From Nemophila menziesii (lineage: Eukaryota; Streptophyta; Magnoliopsida; Boraginales; Hydrophyllaceae): DNA of 64,000 nucleotides. The notes beneath the pieces were generated by a model. It made no database searches. It worked only from the letters and a program-made list of their open reading frames with translations, and was not told where the DNA came from. Positions 35,712 through 47,184 of this stretch are shown here, in pieces; position 1 is the stretch's first letter, and each line of letters opens with the position of its first letter. The stretch spans positions 36,696,731 to 36,760,730 of the forward strand of contig JARWIR010000010.1 of NCBI GenBank assembly GCA_029959085.1, in the 5' to 3' direction. Both the position numbers and the translations under genes were made by a program.

Positions 35712-37265
35712 TTACGAAACATTAAATTCCATTCTTGGGCTGAATATAAGCTGAGGAGTCTTCCACCCAAGTCTATCCTTGGTGAGTAAATTCCAAATAT
35801 CATCTGGAGGATCCTCAAAACGGGAATAAAGGACCCTTTGGTGTAGGCCACGACGCGCAAGACAATCCGCACATTTATTCGCCTCCCTATAAATGTGTCT
35901 AATAGAGAACCCCGGATTCCTTCGTAAACTCTCCTGGTTCATACCTATCCAATCTGAACCTTGTCCATGTCCTTCACTCCCTCGCTCAACTAGCTGCAAT
36001 ACTTCAACCGAGTCTACTTCAATATGGAGTTCGATGCATTTCATCTGTTCTGCTACTAACTCATAAACCACCAGTAAGCTACTACGAACACTCCTCGAAA
36101 ACCCACATCTCCATGTCCCCTTCAAATCTGTGATTACGCCACCCGCTCCGCCTTTAGATTCACACCTACTCACACTCCCAACCATATTAAGCTTTAAACC
36201 ACTACTCGGCTTCGACCAACTCACAAGCACACCTCCGGATCTCGCTCGTCTCTTACCTCTCTTATCCGAGCCCCACATTCTCGTATAACTCCTCGCTGAA
36301 GCCTTTCTTTTGTTAAACAACCCCTCGATAGAAGGAGGGCTACCTCCCCGAAAAATACTCTTGTTTCTCTCCGCCCAAATGACCTCAACAGCTGTTGTGA
36401 AGAAGGTGTTCCAAGGCAAACTTGCAAAAAGTAAATTGCAGACCATGTTTTTATTCCACCATTTAAAATCCTGGACATGAAAATCTTCCTCATGAACCAG
36501 AGTTCTGTCCTCCCTGATCGGTTCTGCAGAAGACATTTGCTGCTGCTCGTCGCTACCCAGATTCTGCATAGCACTCGACAGGCTCCTGTCTTCACTGATC
36601 CGATCTGTGTTAACCCAGCCACGGTGACCACCCCGCTGCATATTCATGCGAACAGAATTCAAACTCTATGCTACATTCCGAGATCGACCCCACTGCAAAT
36701 TCCGAATCACTACAGTTTCTTCCTTATAAATTGACCACACTTCCTCCAAAATATCCCCTCGATTACTCACACCTCGTCCCCTAAATTCAGTACCACTATC
36801 CAAATCCTCCACCGATTCCCACACCCCTTTTGCCGCCCCTACTCTTCTCACCTTCTTCCAAAACTCCATCACCACCGGGAACTCTTTAAATAGATGCAAA
36901 GATCTCTCACCCTTTAAACCAAACCAAGTACACAACCTAGATACCTCCATACCCCAATTAAAGAGGTTAAGCCTAGTAGTTAACCTGTCTAAAACAGCTC
37001 TCCAAACCAGAACTCTAGCCTTCTGTGGGCACTAAATTTTCCAAATCTTACTCCAACTCATATAATCAGCTACAAAAACACGTAGCTGATCATTATACGC
37101 GGTCTTAACCGTGAATACTCCGTGAAAGTCGTTTTCCCATATTCATACATCTGAACTATCCCCACCTAGCTGAAATTGAACATTCCCAAGCTCTAACAAC
37201 TTTGACATAACTTCTTCATCTTAACTCCGAATTGTCTTCCATCACTTATCACGCGATCGTGACTT
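35712..37265 (-). pseudogene. LINE ORF2 C-terminus (copy 2)
   Basis: Counterpart of 11289-12840. It shares the missing RNase H Asp and the TAG in the zinc region, and has gained another TAG at 36666-36668 (GAG to TAG) that splits the long frame into 94- and 316-codon parts. The shared lesions predate the block duplication; the new stop postdates it. Confidence 0.85.
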
Positions 37266-37267
37266 CA

Positions 37268-37651
37268 AGACATTTCCAACCAACTAGGGATCAGGTCCAG
37301 AAAACTTCATCAAAATATCATGGTGATTCCATCAATAGGGTGTAAAACTTCATCAATGAGGGCTCTAACTTTCCACCATTTCTCTAAGCTTAACTTTCAC
37401 TTTGACTTGGAGTTTCTCTTGACTTTTTGAACTATTATTTTTCTATTGGACCCTTATATCAAACATGTACCTAAACTACATACTAAACACACGATTAAAG
37501 AACCAAAATATCCATATATAGTAATTTGTCCAAATTTAGGAGTAAAAGTACAATATCGCAAATAATAGGGAATAATCCCTCATTAGGCCCAATACACTCC
37601 TAAAATAATGTCTCGAATGTTGATTTATTTATCACAAAAAGAGAGACATCA
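37268..37651 (-). mobile_element. Athila-type LTR fragment (copy 2)
   Basis: Counterpart of 12845-13228; the 5' end TGATGTCTC is at 37651 on the minus strand. Confidence 0.65.
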
Positions 37652-38000
37652 ATTATATAAATATATTTGAATTTTGTGGTGATGTATTTCCAATATAAAT
37701 TACGGAGAAAGTTTTATTGGAAATCCTATAACAAGCTTTAAACTTATTACTCAAGTTGAAAAAGAGTAGGGCAGGATGGTATGGAGTAAAAGATAAGAAA
37801 CAAATTGAATATAAAATTATTTATTAATATTTACTTGGAAAACAAAAATAGTATTGTAATAATCCCCATTAGAGCTTTTATGTAATTTCCAATCAATTTT
37901 CCAATGAAATTGGCCTAATGACATAATTATGATATACATGGTTACTTATGGCCTAATTTGGTAAAATTTTTAACTCTTTTTCTTGTTCTCAGTATCCGTT

Positions 38001-38132
38001 AAAGTAATGATATATACCACCCAAAATACCATCCAATGACACGTGGCGTGAATTGGTTGGTTAACAATCGTTAATTACATCAAGAAAGTTAATAGATTAG
38101 CGATTTTTAACCAACCAATTCATGTCACGTTA
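38001..38132. mobile_element. Fold-back MITE, right arm truncated
   Basis: Left arm as in 13578-13755. The right arm breaks off after CAATTCATGTCACGTTA and is followed by the start of a copia LTR, so the outer part of the right arm and its TIR are lost. Confidence 0.8.
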
Positions 38133-38134
38133 GC

Positions 38135-39362
38135 TGTAACCTTATCTCTGTGTACATTGAGAATTAGCTTTAGTGATAAACTACAAAGTTTATTAGAATG
38201 ATGTTCTCTACAACTCTCGTGAAGAAGGATTTCTGATCCGAGCATCACAGTAAAAGTTATACTCACTAGAAGGTGTTTTAGACCTTTGGTGCGGTACACC
38301 GGAGTTTCTGTGCGGTACACCGCAGCCCACGGACTACACCACGGACCAGGGGGCTAGCCCGTCAGAGAGCAAGTGAATTTAGCAAGCTCAGTGCGGTACA
38401 CCGCACCAACCCCGCGGTGCACCGCAGATTAGGGTTTCCTGCAGCAAAATGAAGACAAAAGGAATATATCCGTTGGGGATATTAATATATCCGTTGGAGA
38501 CAAGTCTTATGACCGTTGGGAGCATTTTGCAGCTATAAATTGAAGGTCTTTCAAGGCTACAATTACACCTTCAACCCATATACACTTAGGGGTTTAATTG
38601 TTATCATCCAAGAAGGTGTCAAGAGCTATAATTGTCATATCTACTCATTCAAGGAGTAAATCAAAGGAGCTTCAAAGTTATTATCTACTCAAGAGAAGTA
38701 TTAAGCTTATAGTTATATCATCTCTTTAGGAGTTCATTAGCAAAGTTGTTTCACCCTTTAAACACTTTGTATTTATCCTCTTAATTCTAGTTCTTGTAAT
38801 AGATAGGTTAAGAGAGAATTTGAGTATCGGGGGTATACTCGGTGTCCTTGTGTTGTGATTACACAAGAGTTTCCTTCGTGGTTTTGAAGAGGTTGTCCTT
38901 CGTGTTATCGAAGAGGTTGTAAGGGTTATTGTGTTCTCGACCCGGTTAAGAGAGACACGGGAGCTTAGTGAAAAGCTTGAAATCCTAAGAAGGCTTCGTT
39001 AGGTAGTGGATGTAGGGAAACCGAACCACTATAAATCGTGTGTATCTTTCTATCCCTACTCTATTTACTTTCCGTACTTTATATGTTTGATAATATGCTA
39101 GTATGAATATTGTGATATTGATTATCTAGTTTATCTTACATATTGTCATCTAGAGTAGTAAGAGATTAGAAACTCGTTTTACTTGTATCACTTATATATC
39201 GAACCTCTTAGCTTATCCTTTGCATGATCCCATAAGTGTTTGATATATTAGTTGACTTAGAAGTTTCTTTCTTAAACTTATAATTTTCCAAAAGATTTTT
39301 AATTAGGAATTAATCTTATTAGTAATCCTATTCACCCCCCCCCCCCCCCTCTAGGACTTTCA
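38135..39362 (+). mobile_element. Copia-type solo LTR with palindrome block in U3
   Basis: It begins TGTAACC and ends ...TCTAGGACTTTCA, 1228 bp. Features known from plant Copia LTRs (Tork/SIRE-like) are visible: a TATA box (GCTATAAATTG, about 38534), a long R/U5 with GTGGATGTAGGGAAACCG followed by AACCACTATAAATCGTGTG near 39006-39050, and a C-tract shortly before the end. No PBS or internal region follows and no target-site duplication is visible, so it sits at a rearranged junction. The GC palindromes at 38290-38427 lie 110-240 bp upstream of the TATA box. Confidence 0.7.
38290..38427 (+). repeat. GC palindrome block in copia U3
   Basis: Four dyads, TGCGGTACACCGG, TGCGGTACACCGCA (twice) and GCGGTGCACCGC, are separated by linkers with CCCACGG...CCACGGACC. 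The dyads match those of the Athila-type element D (GCGGTGTACCGC) more closely than chance would suggest, although the elements belong to different superfamilies. Confidence 0.85.
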
Positions 39363-39365
39363 AAA

Positions 39366-40150
39366 TTAGATAGAAAGAAAATACAATTCATAGATTATAC
39401 ATAATGCAAAACCCAAGGTTGTGGGAAAATTAGTTCATACCTGAAGAAAATAAACTAAAAGAAATAATGAAAAACCTCATCTTGCTCTGTACAATAACTC
39501 TGATGATATAAACCTTAAGGACTAATTACTATGAGGCAAGGATGAATTACAAGAGGTATAAGGGTGTATTTATAGGTATTTAGCAAGCCCTAGTCGTTTT
39601 ACTTGGGTTAGAAGTAAGGTAATAGACTCCTAGCCCAACTCAAATTCGTAACTCTAAAATCTGGATAAGGTAAGAATCTGCTGCTGATTTGTTTTGGCCA
39701 TATCTTCTTCAATACTTATCTGTTTGATGCGTTCTTTATATCGAAACTTATCGTCTCGGAAAGCTCTATCCATTGGTGCAAACATCATCCCCAAATTCCT
39801 AGCCAATCTTTAATTATAATCTCGTCTTTGAACGTGGCTGAGAATTTCAGATTTACTTGACAGCTTTTCCTTTTCCAACTTTATTACCTTCATCTCTTTA
39901 TTTCCATGCATAATTCTTTCCATATCTCTAATTCTTGACTTGGCATCTAATTAATATCCATATATATCTTTAAATATTCACATTAAATAAATAATTAAAC
40001 CCAATATGCTCTAAAAATAATAAATCATAAAATCAAGACATAAAATAGGAAAGTGCACTTATTCATGTAAAAATCGAATGAAAGACTTCCTAAAACACTA
40101 AAAATGATGTCTCTAACTAATATTAAATCATCACAAATAGAGAGGCATCA
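39366..40150 (-). mobile_element. Athila-type LTR fragment (5' half)
   Basis: Reverse complement of about 1528-2312 of the solo LTR: starts at 40150 with TGATGCCTCTC and contains the TATA region at about 39565. It is cut at 39366 by the copia LTR end. Confidence 0.85.
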
Positions 40151-41290
40151 TGAATACAATAAATATATCGTTAGTTCAATTGTATAATTTCTCATTGCAT
40201 TGGGATAATGCAACCTACTGCATCTCATACGTATTGATTGGTAATTGATATATAATATTATTGCATTATCTATGATAGAGGTGTGAGATACTTCCTCACT
40301 ACCCCAAATATTAACCGAATATCAATTTGAATATTAATATTGCTACCTATATGATCAATGCTTATTATTTTATTGTTTCGATTTGGTATGTGTGTGACTC
40401 AGTGGGTAGTACGAGATTATAATACGATAATTAATTCCACGATTGATTCTTACTTATCGCATGTACAAAGAGTTTCATGAGTAAGGGACCATATGTTCGA
40501 TATACATCTAGGTTATACTTGTAGTAAGAGATATATGAATATTGAGTTTGATGTATGAGTAAAGGGAACAAAAATCGTAATATTTTGACCATATGTTCGA
40601 TATACATCTAACCAAAATATGTATGTGCTTAGAGTTGTTGATAACTTGAGTTGCAACAAATCCATGCTGATAATTATTATGTTAATTATTAATTCTTGAA
40701 CCGTTAACTAAATATTATTTTCTAATCTAATCTGAAAAAATTAGATTATACCAGACTTGATAGATTAGTTGTTTACCCTTTAAATAATTTTTTTGGTTGA
40801 CTTTGTGATATTAATATACTAACTGACGTAACAAGATAATATACTAATGTAAATGATATTGATAATGTACGAATGTAGTTGGTAGGATAGAGTGACTTAG
40901 ATTCCCGACTAATGTGAATAATAAAACCAATTCTCCCTTATAGAATAACAAAATCATTTAACGGTATAAGAAGTTACTTACCAACATCCTCAACCATCTT
41001 TATTAATCAAGTTAATCACTTTTATTTCTTGTTAATTTATTAGTTTAATCGTTAGCTTAATCACTATTACTTGTTTAATTGTCTTCCATTTTCATGTTGT
41101 CTTTATTGGTAATTACAAAAACCCCAGAACACTTATTCTATCTTTACTTTTTTTATTGCTCTCCTAGATCATAAACTTTTCGCTTTTACTAGAGTAAATT
41201 AAAATTATCGCACTGATCTCTGTGGAACGATACCCTACTTATTATACTCTTTCTACCTACGATCCATTCTCCGCAGAGGTATTTTTTCCG
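40151..41290. other. Unassigned region; possible LTR end of another family at its right
   Basis: It is AT-rich without ORFs. A 24-bp phrase (GACCATATGTTCGAT then ATACATCTA) occurs twice, at about 40487 and 40586. The right end, about 41200-41290, has CTGATCTCTGTGGAACGATACCC in pieces typical of gypsy LTR 3' regions (CTCTGTGGAACGATACCC), followed directly by gag of element D, but I cannot define LTR ends or a PBS. Confidence 0.4.
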
Positions 41291-42740
41291 TTAAGCGTTG
41301 ACATTTATTTTATCAACGGAAAACACCAAGGTCAAATGCCAAGGTAAACCTAAATCCATTGCATTTGTATCTAACCGTGGTAATCATTACGTATCTGGGC
41401 AATACATGCAACCTGATCGCAACCATCCTGCGTTCAGTTGGTCAAATCCTAACGGGGCGGCAAATCCTAGAAACTATCAACAATGCCCCCAAGGACAAAA
41501 TTATCAACAAAGACCTCAGAATCAATTCCAAGGAGGCCAAAGGCTCGTTTAAAATGCTTACTCTAAGAGTCATGCTCAAAAGGCACTTCCCGAATATCCG
41601 CAAGAAGGTGCTTCAAACTCTATAGTCCAAACTTTAAGCTCATTTATGAATATGACTCAAGAGAATTTGAAGTCCAATCAAGATTATGGAAGTCCAACAA
41701 TGAGCGAATATATGAACACTCCGCGACACTAAAGATGCTAGAGAATCAGGTATCTCAGATTGCTAATCATTTGAATATGAGGCCACATGGTCAATTACCA
41801 AGCAATACTGAGGACCCACAGAAGAACGAGGAGTGTAATGATATTTCTTGGAGAAGTGGGAAGCAATTGCCCCATCTTTTCCAAGCATGAAAGAGAAAGA
41901 ATGAACCTTTAATCATAAAATGGTAGAAGAAGTCGTTTAAGAGGTTGAAGAAGAGGTAATTGAGTCGGTGATCATTGAAGAGGATATTGAGAAAATGTCT
42001 TTGTCTTAAGAGAAGAAGAATAAAGAAGAAATTATTAGTAAGAATCGTCCTCCTCCATCATTTCCTTCACGTGTCTACGATAAAGACAATGATGAAGACT
42101 ACAAGAAGTTCATAGACATGATGAAGAGGTTGCATATTAATTTACCTTTCTTGGAAACCATCCTTGGTATGCCAAAGTATTTGAAGTTCATGAAAGATTT
42201 GTTGTCCAATAAACGCAAGTTTTATAAAAAAGAGAAATGATTGGTTTAACGGGGGAATGTAGTTCTATATGTCAAAGTAAGTTGCCTCTGAAGTTGAAAG
42301 ACCCTGGTAGTTTTAACATTCCGATTTCGATTGGTCAAGAGTAGAATTGAAAAGATTTGTGGGATTTAGGTACGAGTATAAATCTCATGCCTAAATCATT
42401 GTTTGAGAAGCTAAAGATTGGGCACTTGAGTCCTACAACTACTACATTGCAAATGGCGGATAGGACATTGACCCACCCTGAAGGAAGAGTAGAAGATGTA
42501 CTCGTCAAGGCAGGTAATCTTATTATTCCTTGTGATTTTCTTATTCTTAACTAAGACAACATATAGGAATGTGCCAATCATCTTAGTGCGCCCATTCCTA
42601 GCCACGGGGCGTACATTGATCGATGTAGAGAATGGAGAACTGATCATGAGAGTGCAAGGCGAGGAAGAGAAGTTTAGTGTGTCCAGGGTTATGAAGTTCC
42701 CTAATCCACCAAAATATTGTTCCGCTTGGACAAACTAATT
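41291..42740 (+). pseudogene. Element D late gag and protease
   Basis: It starts just after the gag zinc knuckle (KPKSIAFVSNRGNHYVSG, 41355-41400), continues through the N/Q/P-rich gag tail (to about 41560), an acidic segment, and PPPSFPSRV at about 42050. The protease has DLGTSINLMPKSLFEKL (about 42363-42415), with its active-site Asp, and VPIIL-RPFLATGRTLID (about 42570-42620). Stops occur at about 41551, 41940, 42008, 42240 and 42552. The gag N-terminus and knuckle are missing. Reading direction and domain order match elements A, C and E. Confidence 0.8.
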
Positions 42741-43140
42741 ATTGAAGTAAAGAGTACAATCAATGGTGTGAACACCTTAATGTTGGAGGATAAAAAGCAA
42801 AAGAAACAAAAATCTAAAGTTCCACCCAACTTCAAAGTTGATCCATTCATTGCCTATCTAAAGTAGACTAAGAAGAGCACTAGAAATGTTCCAAGGGAGC
42901 CTAAAAGAAAGTGGAAATATGACGAGTTTTTGGTCGGAGATACTGTTGCTATTAAAGATCCTAGCCCCCCAAACACACCATAAAGGCACAAGCGTAAGAG
43001 TGCTTGGAGTTGCCCTTACAAGGTCACTTGAATCATTTCTTGAAGGTTAGTTGAGCTAAACATCACGGAGAGCGGTAAGCATCACTTGACGGAGATTAAC
43101 TACCTCGCCCACTGTTGGGGAGGCTACGTGAAGAAAAATT
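42741..43140 (+). pseudogene. Element D integrase C-terminal remnant
   Basis: After the protease, the reading passes straight to a short lysine-rich stretch and an integrase C-terminal-like segment: FLVGDTVAIKDPSPPNTP (about 42930), SAWSCPYKVT (about 43001) and GKHHLTEINYL (about 43078). RT, RNase H and the integrase core are absent, as in element C. Three in-frame stops show decay. Confidence 0.55.
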
Positions 43141-43180
43141 AAGCATGAGGTAATACGTTGAACTTCAACAACGTTAAACA

Positions 43181-43206
43181 AAAGTGATTTTTGGGAGACA
43201 ACCCAT
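43181..43206 (+). other. Conserved hairpin with loop AGACAA (element D)
   Basis: AAAGTGATTTTTGGGAGACAACCCA (AAAGTGATTT, then TTGGGAGACAACCCA) follows the end of pol. Stem TGGG/CCCA, loop AGACAA. The stem differs from that of C and F but still pairs. Confidence 0.7.
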
Positions 43207-43394
43207 GTTTTTAATGCTTTAATAGTTGTGTTATTATGTTTTTATGTTTTTATGTTTTTAGTGTGTATCAGTAAATTTATTTGATGTATATTACGTTATG
43301 AGAAAGGTATTTTGTTGTTTTTGACGTCCAGGTGAGCAACCAATTGAGTTTAAAGTGAAATTTGTGGAAAAATTAGTGTGCATCATCTCTTTAA

Positions 43395-43781
43395 TGCGGT
43401 GTACTGCGCCTCCGTGCGATGTACCGCGGCATCAAAATCCGTACGCACTAAGCTCCACGGAAGAAAGGACAGGGAGTTTAGGCGCTGTAAGACGTGGTAC
43501 CACATGGTACCCGCGGTGTGCCGCATGGAGAGAACGTGGCGAGATGAGCTCCATGGTATGAAAGGCGAGAAATTGAACAAGAGATTCTCGCGGTGTACCA
43601 CACCCAACCGCGGTGTACCACACGAACGCAACCCCGTGCACACTAAGCTCCACAGTGTCAAGTCAGGAACGTATGTGAAGAAATCAAGGTGCGGTGTACC
43701 GCAGGATAAAAACCGTGTGCACGTAGCTCCACGGTTGACGAGGTCAGGGGATTTTTACATTTTGAGGTGCGGTGTGCCGCG
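43395..43781 (+). repeat. Paired GC-rich palindrome block, element D
   Basis: Dyads of the type GCGGTGTACCGC occur at about 43395 (GCGGTGTACTGCGC), 43416, 43513 (CGCGGTGTGCCGC), 43591, 43609, 43692 and 43769. Between dyad pairs lie linkers with CGTGTGCACGTAGCTCCACGG or a variant (CGTGCACACTAAGCTCCAC; CGTACGCACTAAGCTCCAC). The period is roughly 110-130 bp. Confidence 0.85.
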
Positions 43782-43808
43782 ACGTGAGAAAAAGATGAAA
43801 ACGTGTTT

Positions 43809-43816
43809 AAACTTAT
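43809..43816 (+). promoter_or_regulatory. TATA-like box after palindrome block (element D)
   Basis: GTTTAAACTTATACC lies about 30 bp past the last dyad, behind an A-rich run GAGAAAAAGATGAAAAC. The position matches the TATAAAG of element F, although the TATA core itself is weaker. Confidence 0.35.
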
Positions 43817-43829
43817 ACCAAACCTAAAC

Positions 43830-44181
43830 CTCAGAGCTTCTTCTTCCCCACACCTTCCACCACCATTAGAGCTTCGGCCCAAGCTTCACTAACCATAAAA
43901 ATACACCCAAATAACCCACTTTTCATACCCAATATCATCCTTCATTAATTCCTAACAACATTAGCCATACAAAATCATTCCTGCAACACAAGAAATCAAG
44001 AATCAACCAAAAATTTCCAAAATTCCTTTTTCCCAATTCTTTAATTCCTTATCAACCCATCACTAATCCTTCATACCCACATAGAAAAACACGTTCCTTA
44101 CACCTATTCACCTCCAAATCTTACCTCATTCAAGGGAAAATTTTGAGACTTGGTAAAATTTTGAGTTTAGGGTAGAGGAAG
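43830..44181 (+). other. C/A-rich leader before ORF2, element D
   Basis: A non-coding leader of about 350 bp rich in CTTCC, CCAC and CAA phrases. Element F has a similar leader upstream of its ORF2, at 55490-56030 on the minus strand. Confidence 0.5.
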
Positions 44182-45381
44182 ATGACAAGAAGAACCGAGA
44201 CACTTGCTAGTATGAGAGATATGAATAAGAAAAGAAGTACGGATTTGGGTGAGAACAAGAAGTAACAAACTGAAGTTTATGTGAGTAAGGAAAAGAAGCA
44301 AAAGGGTGATTCAAACACTTTGACTAAAGAGAAATTAGTAGTTGTGGAGTCAAGATGATCGAGAATCCGAATAAGAAAGCTTCACAACCTCTGCAAGTCC
44401 AAGAACCTTCACCCAACAACAACAATTATTCTAGGATGCTAGAAGATATGGCAATCAAAAGTGTGCCGTCTTTAGAACTCACATACGAGCGTAAATTCCA
44501 CGAAAAAGTAGAAAGAGGTAGATATAAGTGATTTCTTGAAACGGGGGAAAAATTAGGATGGAAGTATTTCATGGTGGAGCACTCGAAGTTGAATTTTGTG
44601 CCAGTAAGAGAGCTCTATCTTGGCCTCTTTCACCGAGATAGAGATGGAAGAATTCCCATTTGGGGTAAGTTTATTCCCTTCACAGTTGAGGAAATACGAA
44701 GTCATTTCCAAATGAAAGAATTTGGTGGGAACTTGCAAGTATCAAGAAGTTGTGAAGAACATCGAAGGATTTGACTAAGAGAAACTATATGAAAGGATGT
44801 TTAATGAAGAGTTGGTATTGTGTAATGATAAAGAAGAATTGATGACTTCTTGGTCTTACAAGTTTCTTTGAACATATGCGAGAATTCAGTAACACTTCCT
44901 TGCACCTTCATCCCTTGGACACACTCGAGTATCAGATATACTTTAAAAATCTTCCATCTTGTTGGATTGTATCATGAGAGAGGAAGAAATTGATATGGCT
45001 CAGTTAATATTTGATGAGGTAATGATCTTGATTGTCAAACCTATTAGTTTCAATAATTTTAAATACCCATCAATGATCAAGAGCCTAGTGATGAAAGTGG
45101 AATTGAATATTGGAGAGAATGATAGGCTTATTAATAGGCCAAGATTCGTTTTAGGTGATGTGTGGGTTAATAATATTTTAAGTGGAGTGAATTTTAAGGG
45201 ATATCCTTGGCAAGAGAAGGTGAGTGAGCAACTAAAGGAAATCAAAACAACTCAAACCCTTCTCTCCAATGATGTGGCACTAATCAAAGTCAATCAAGTG
45301 CACATCATTACACTCCTGGAGCAACTAAGTCGTGACACCATGAAGGACTCACTGATACTCCTCTTAGACGATGATAAATAG
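44182..45381 (+). pseudogene. Element D ORF2 (env-position ORF, plant transposon-protein-like)
   Basis: The ATG at 44182 starts MTRRTETLASMRDMNKKR, a basic N-terminus. After a low-complexity Lys-rich part, a conserved-looking domain follows with LGWKYFMVEHSKLNFVP and REL-YLGLF ... WGKFIPFTVEEIRSHF (44550-44720). The C-terminal part, 44959-45381, looks alpha-helical. The central domain resembles the 'putative plant transposon protein' family found as a second ORF in Athila-type and related elements; this is from memory and unverified. Stops and frameshifts at about 44262, 44356, 44529 and 44774 make it a pseudogene. Its function is unknown. Confidence 0.5.
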
Positions 45382-45469
45382 AGGCAATAGACTCAAGAGT
45401 ATGTGTCTCTCTTCTCTACCACCTTTCTCTATTTGTATATAAGGTGTGTTTCTTTATTTTTATTGATTT

Positions 45470-45950
45470 TGTTTCAAGTCGTGGACGTCACGACTCACAT
45501 TTGAGTTATGGGTCGGGGATCTGTTGTCCCCTCCTCACTTTATGTGTTATTATTGCTTTCAATAAGTGTGAAGGCTGAAGTAGAGGCTAGTGACTGTATC
45601 TTTTTAAGCTTAATTTTAGTGAGTTAATGATAGTAGATAGTAATTTTGTATATGCTTAAATTTTTTTACATGAAATGCAATTAGTAAGTAAAGAAGAGAT
45701 TAGTGAGCAATGCAATTAAGTGAGTTTGATTTTAGGTAGTATGAGTGGTGTGTAGATCGTAAGGTCTAAGCTAGCGTATAAAACATTTAATGAACGTGCT
45801 AGAAGTGAGAAAGTAACTAACTTGTATAGGATAGAACATGATTAAGGTGGTTCTTTGTTATCCCTTTGAGCCGTTAAGCTTGTTATACATGCTTAATTGT
45901 TACATTATCCATCTTAACCCCCTTTGTTCCTTTCTAAAACCTTTTATTCG
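45470..45950 (+). mobile_element. Element D noncoding region after ORF2
   Basis: CACGACTCACATTTGAG and GGGTCGGGGATCTGTTG at about 45488-45530, and GTGAGTTAATGATAG near 45620, match 893-1130 and the minus strand at 54780-54965. No coding potential. It is interrupted at 45951 by an inverted LTR. Confidence 0.75.
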
Positions 45951-47150
45951 TGGTCGCTCCTAGAGTGTTATAAAAATCAACACTAAAGAACAGAAGTAAC
46001 TAACCGCAAGTGTACACGTCGTTCCAAGTAATAGATAAGTAAAAACGGGATAATCGTATCCACATGGATTGCGAGGTATGAACAATGTGTTTAAATGATA
46101 CATAAAATTAATTGCAGAACACAATAAGTAAAAGATAAAGATATATTTGTTTGATTTTTCAATTATAAACTACTAAACGCAATAAAATTAATTGAGTAGA
46201 AATTAACTAAATTCAAATAAACTAAAGCCTAAAAAAGGTATACACAAATAAGAGATAAGTACTTGAGTGTCACTAGGGGTTCACCTAAGTTAACAATCTA
46301 ATGCATTTATTTTAAGGGTAAAGTGGGTAACTGATATTAGTCGGGACTCTGTTATCTTCCTAACTCCCGTCAGGGTAGACTTGGGAACCAATCCTACGGT
46401 ATTACAAACCCGTCAGGGCGACTATACGCAACTTTCAGATTAACAATTAAACCCAAGTGGCTACGTGGTTAGTCAAGCCCGTCAGGATCAATGACGATCA
46501 CCACGCGTTTCTATCCTAGTTTTGTAATTAAACCCCCCCCCTTTCTGGATGATCACCACCACTAGTGAATAGCCTAATTACTACTACATGCCATTGATTC
46601 GCGACGTCAATGATAGTAAATAAATGTAAAGATATAATCTATATGTAACTACTCGACTTAATTTAAATTGACATAATCCCATATTAGAAAGACATTAAAT
46701 TTGAAACTAGGTTCATCCCCATAATACGAGTCTCAAGTAATTTAGGTTTAGCTCATAACTGAATGCTGAAAAGAAATTTAATTTATGTATGTTAACTAAA
46801 ATCATAAATAAATCCAACCTAATTAAATGGATGATTTGAACTGTCTGATGAAGAAAAGAGTTTCTCCAACTTCTCCTCCTGACTTCTCTCTAAATATGAT
46901 GTAAATAAAGCTTAATTCAGAGGTACTGATTAATAAGGTCTAGAGAGCCTTTTATAAAGTTTAAAAACTGATTAGGTTAGCCTTGGGCTCAATTAAGTGA
47001 TTAAGGGCCCAAGTCCATTTTATAATTTTCGCATCTGTTGTACACACTTTAGTAAAAAAGGCATAACTTTTGACTCGCTGGTCCAAATCACCTGTTTCCA
47101 CTTATCAAATTTCGCTAACTCAGAGGCTCATATTTTTCATTTGAATCACC
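45951..47150 (-). mobile_element. LTR fragment (element A/E family), inverted
   Basis: On the minus strand it ends ...AGGAGCGACCA at 45951. It contains the region AACCGCAAGTGTAC near 46000 shared with 22060, and three CCCGTCAGGG-like motifs at about 46366, 46410 and 46479. A C-tract is at 46532-46541. The 5' end is missing; it abuts another LTR of the same family in the opposite orientation. Confidence 0.75.
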
Positions 47151-47184
47151 AGGTATGAATCTGCACCATTTTGGTTTGGGGAAT

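Larger units (their letters stand above)
24396..38132 (+). repeat. Segmental duplication, copy 2
   Basis: It is collinear with 1-13708 and shifted by 24395 at the left and 24424 at the right; part of the drift comes from TA-repeat length changes. The match may continue left of 24396, but copy 1 is cut by the window edge. At 38132 the match ends inside the right arm of the fold-back MITE. Confidence 0.95.

Noticed and set aside
40480..40615. Repeated 24-bp phrase as a possible regulatory array
   Set aside because: There are only two copies, without wider periodicity or a neighbouring gene.
43378..43882. Several overlapping ORFs across the palindrome block
   Set aside because: GC-rich tandem repeats remove stop codons in all frames. 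ORFs exist on both strands and are not shared between elements.
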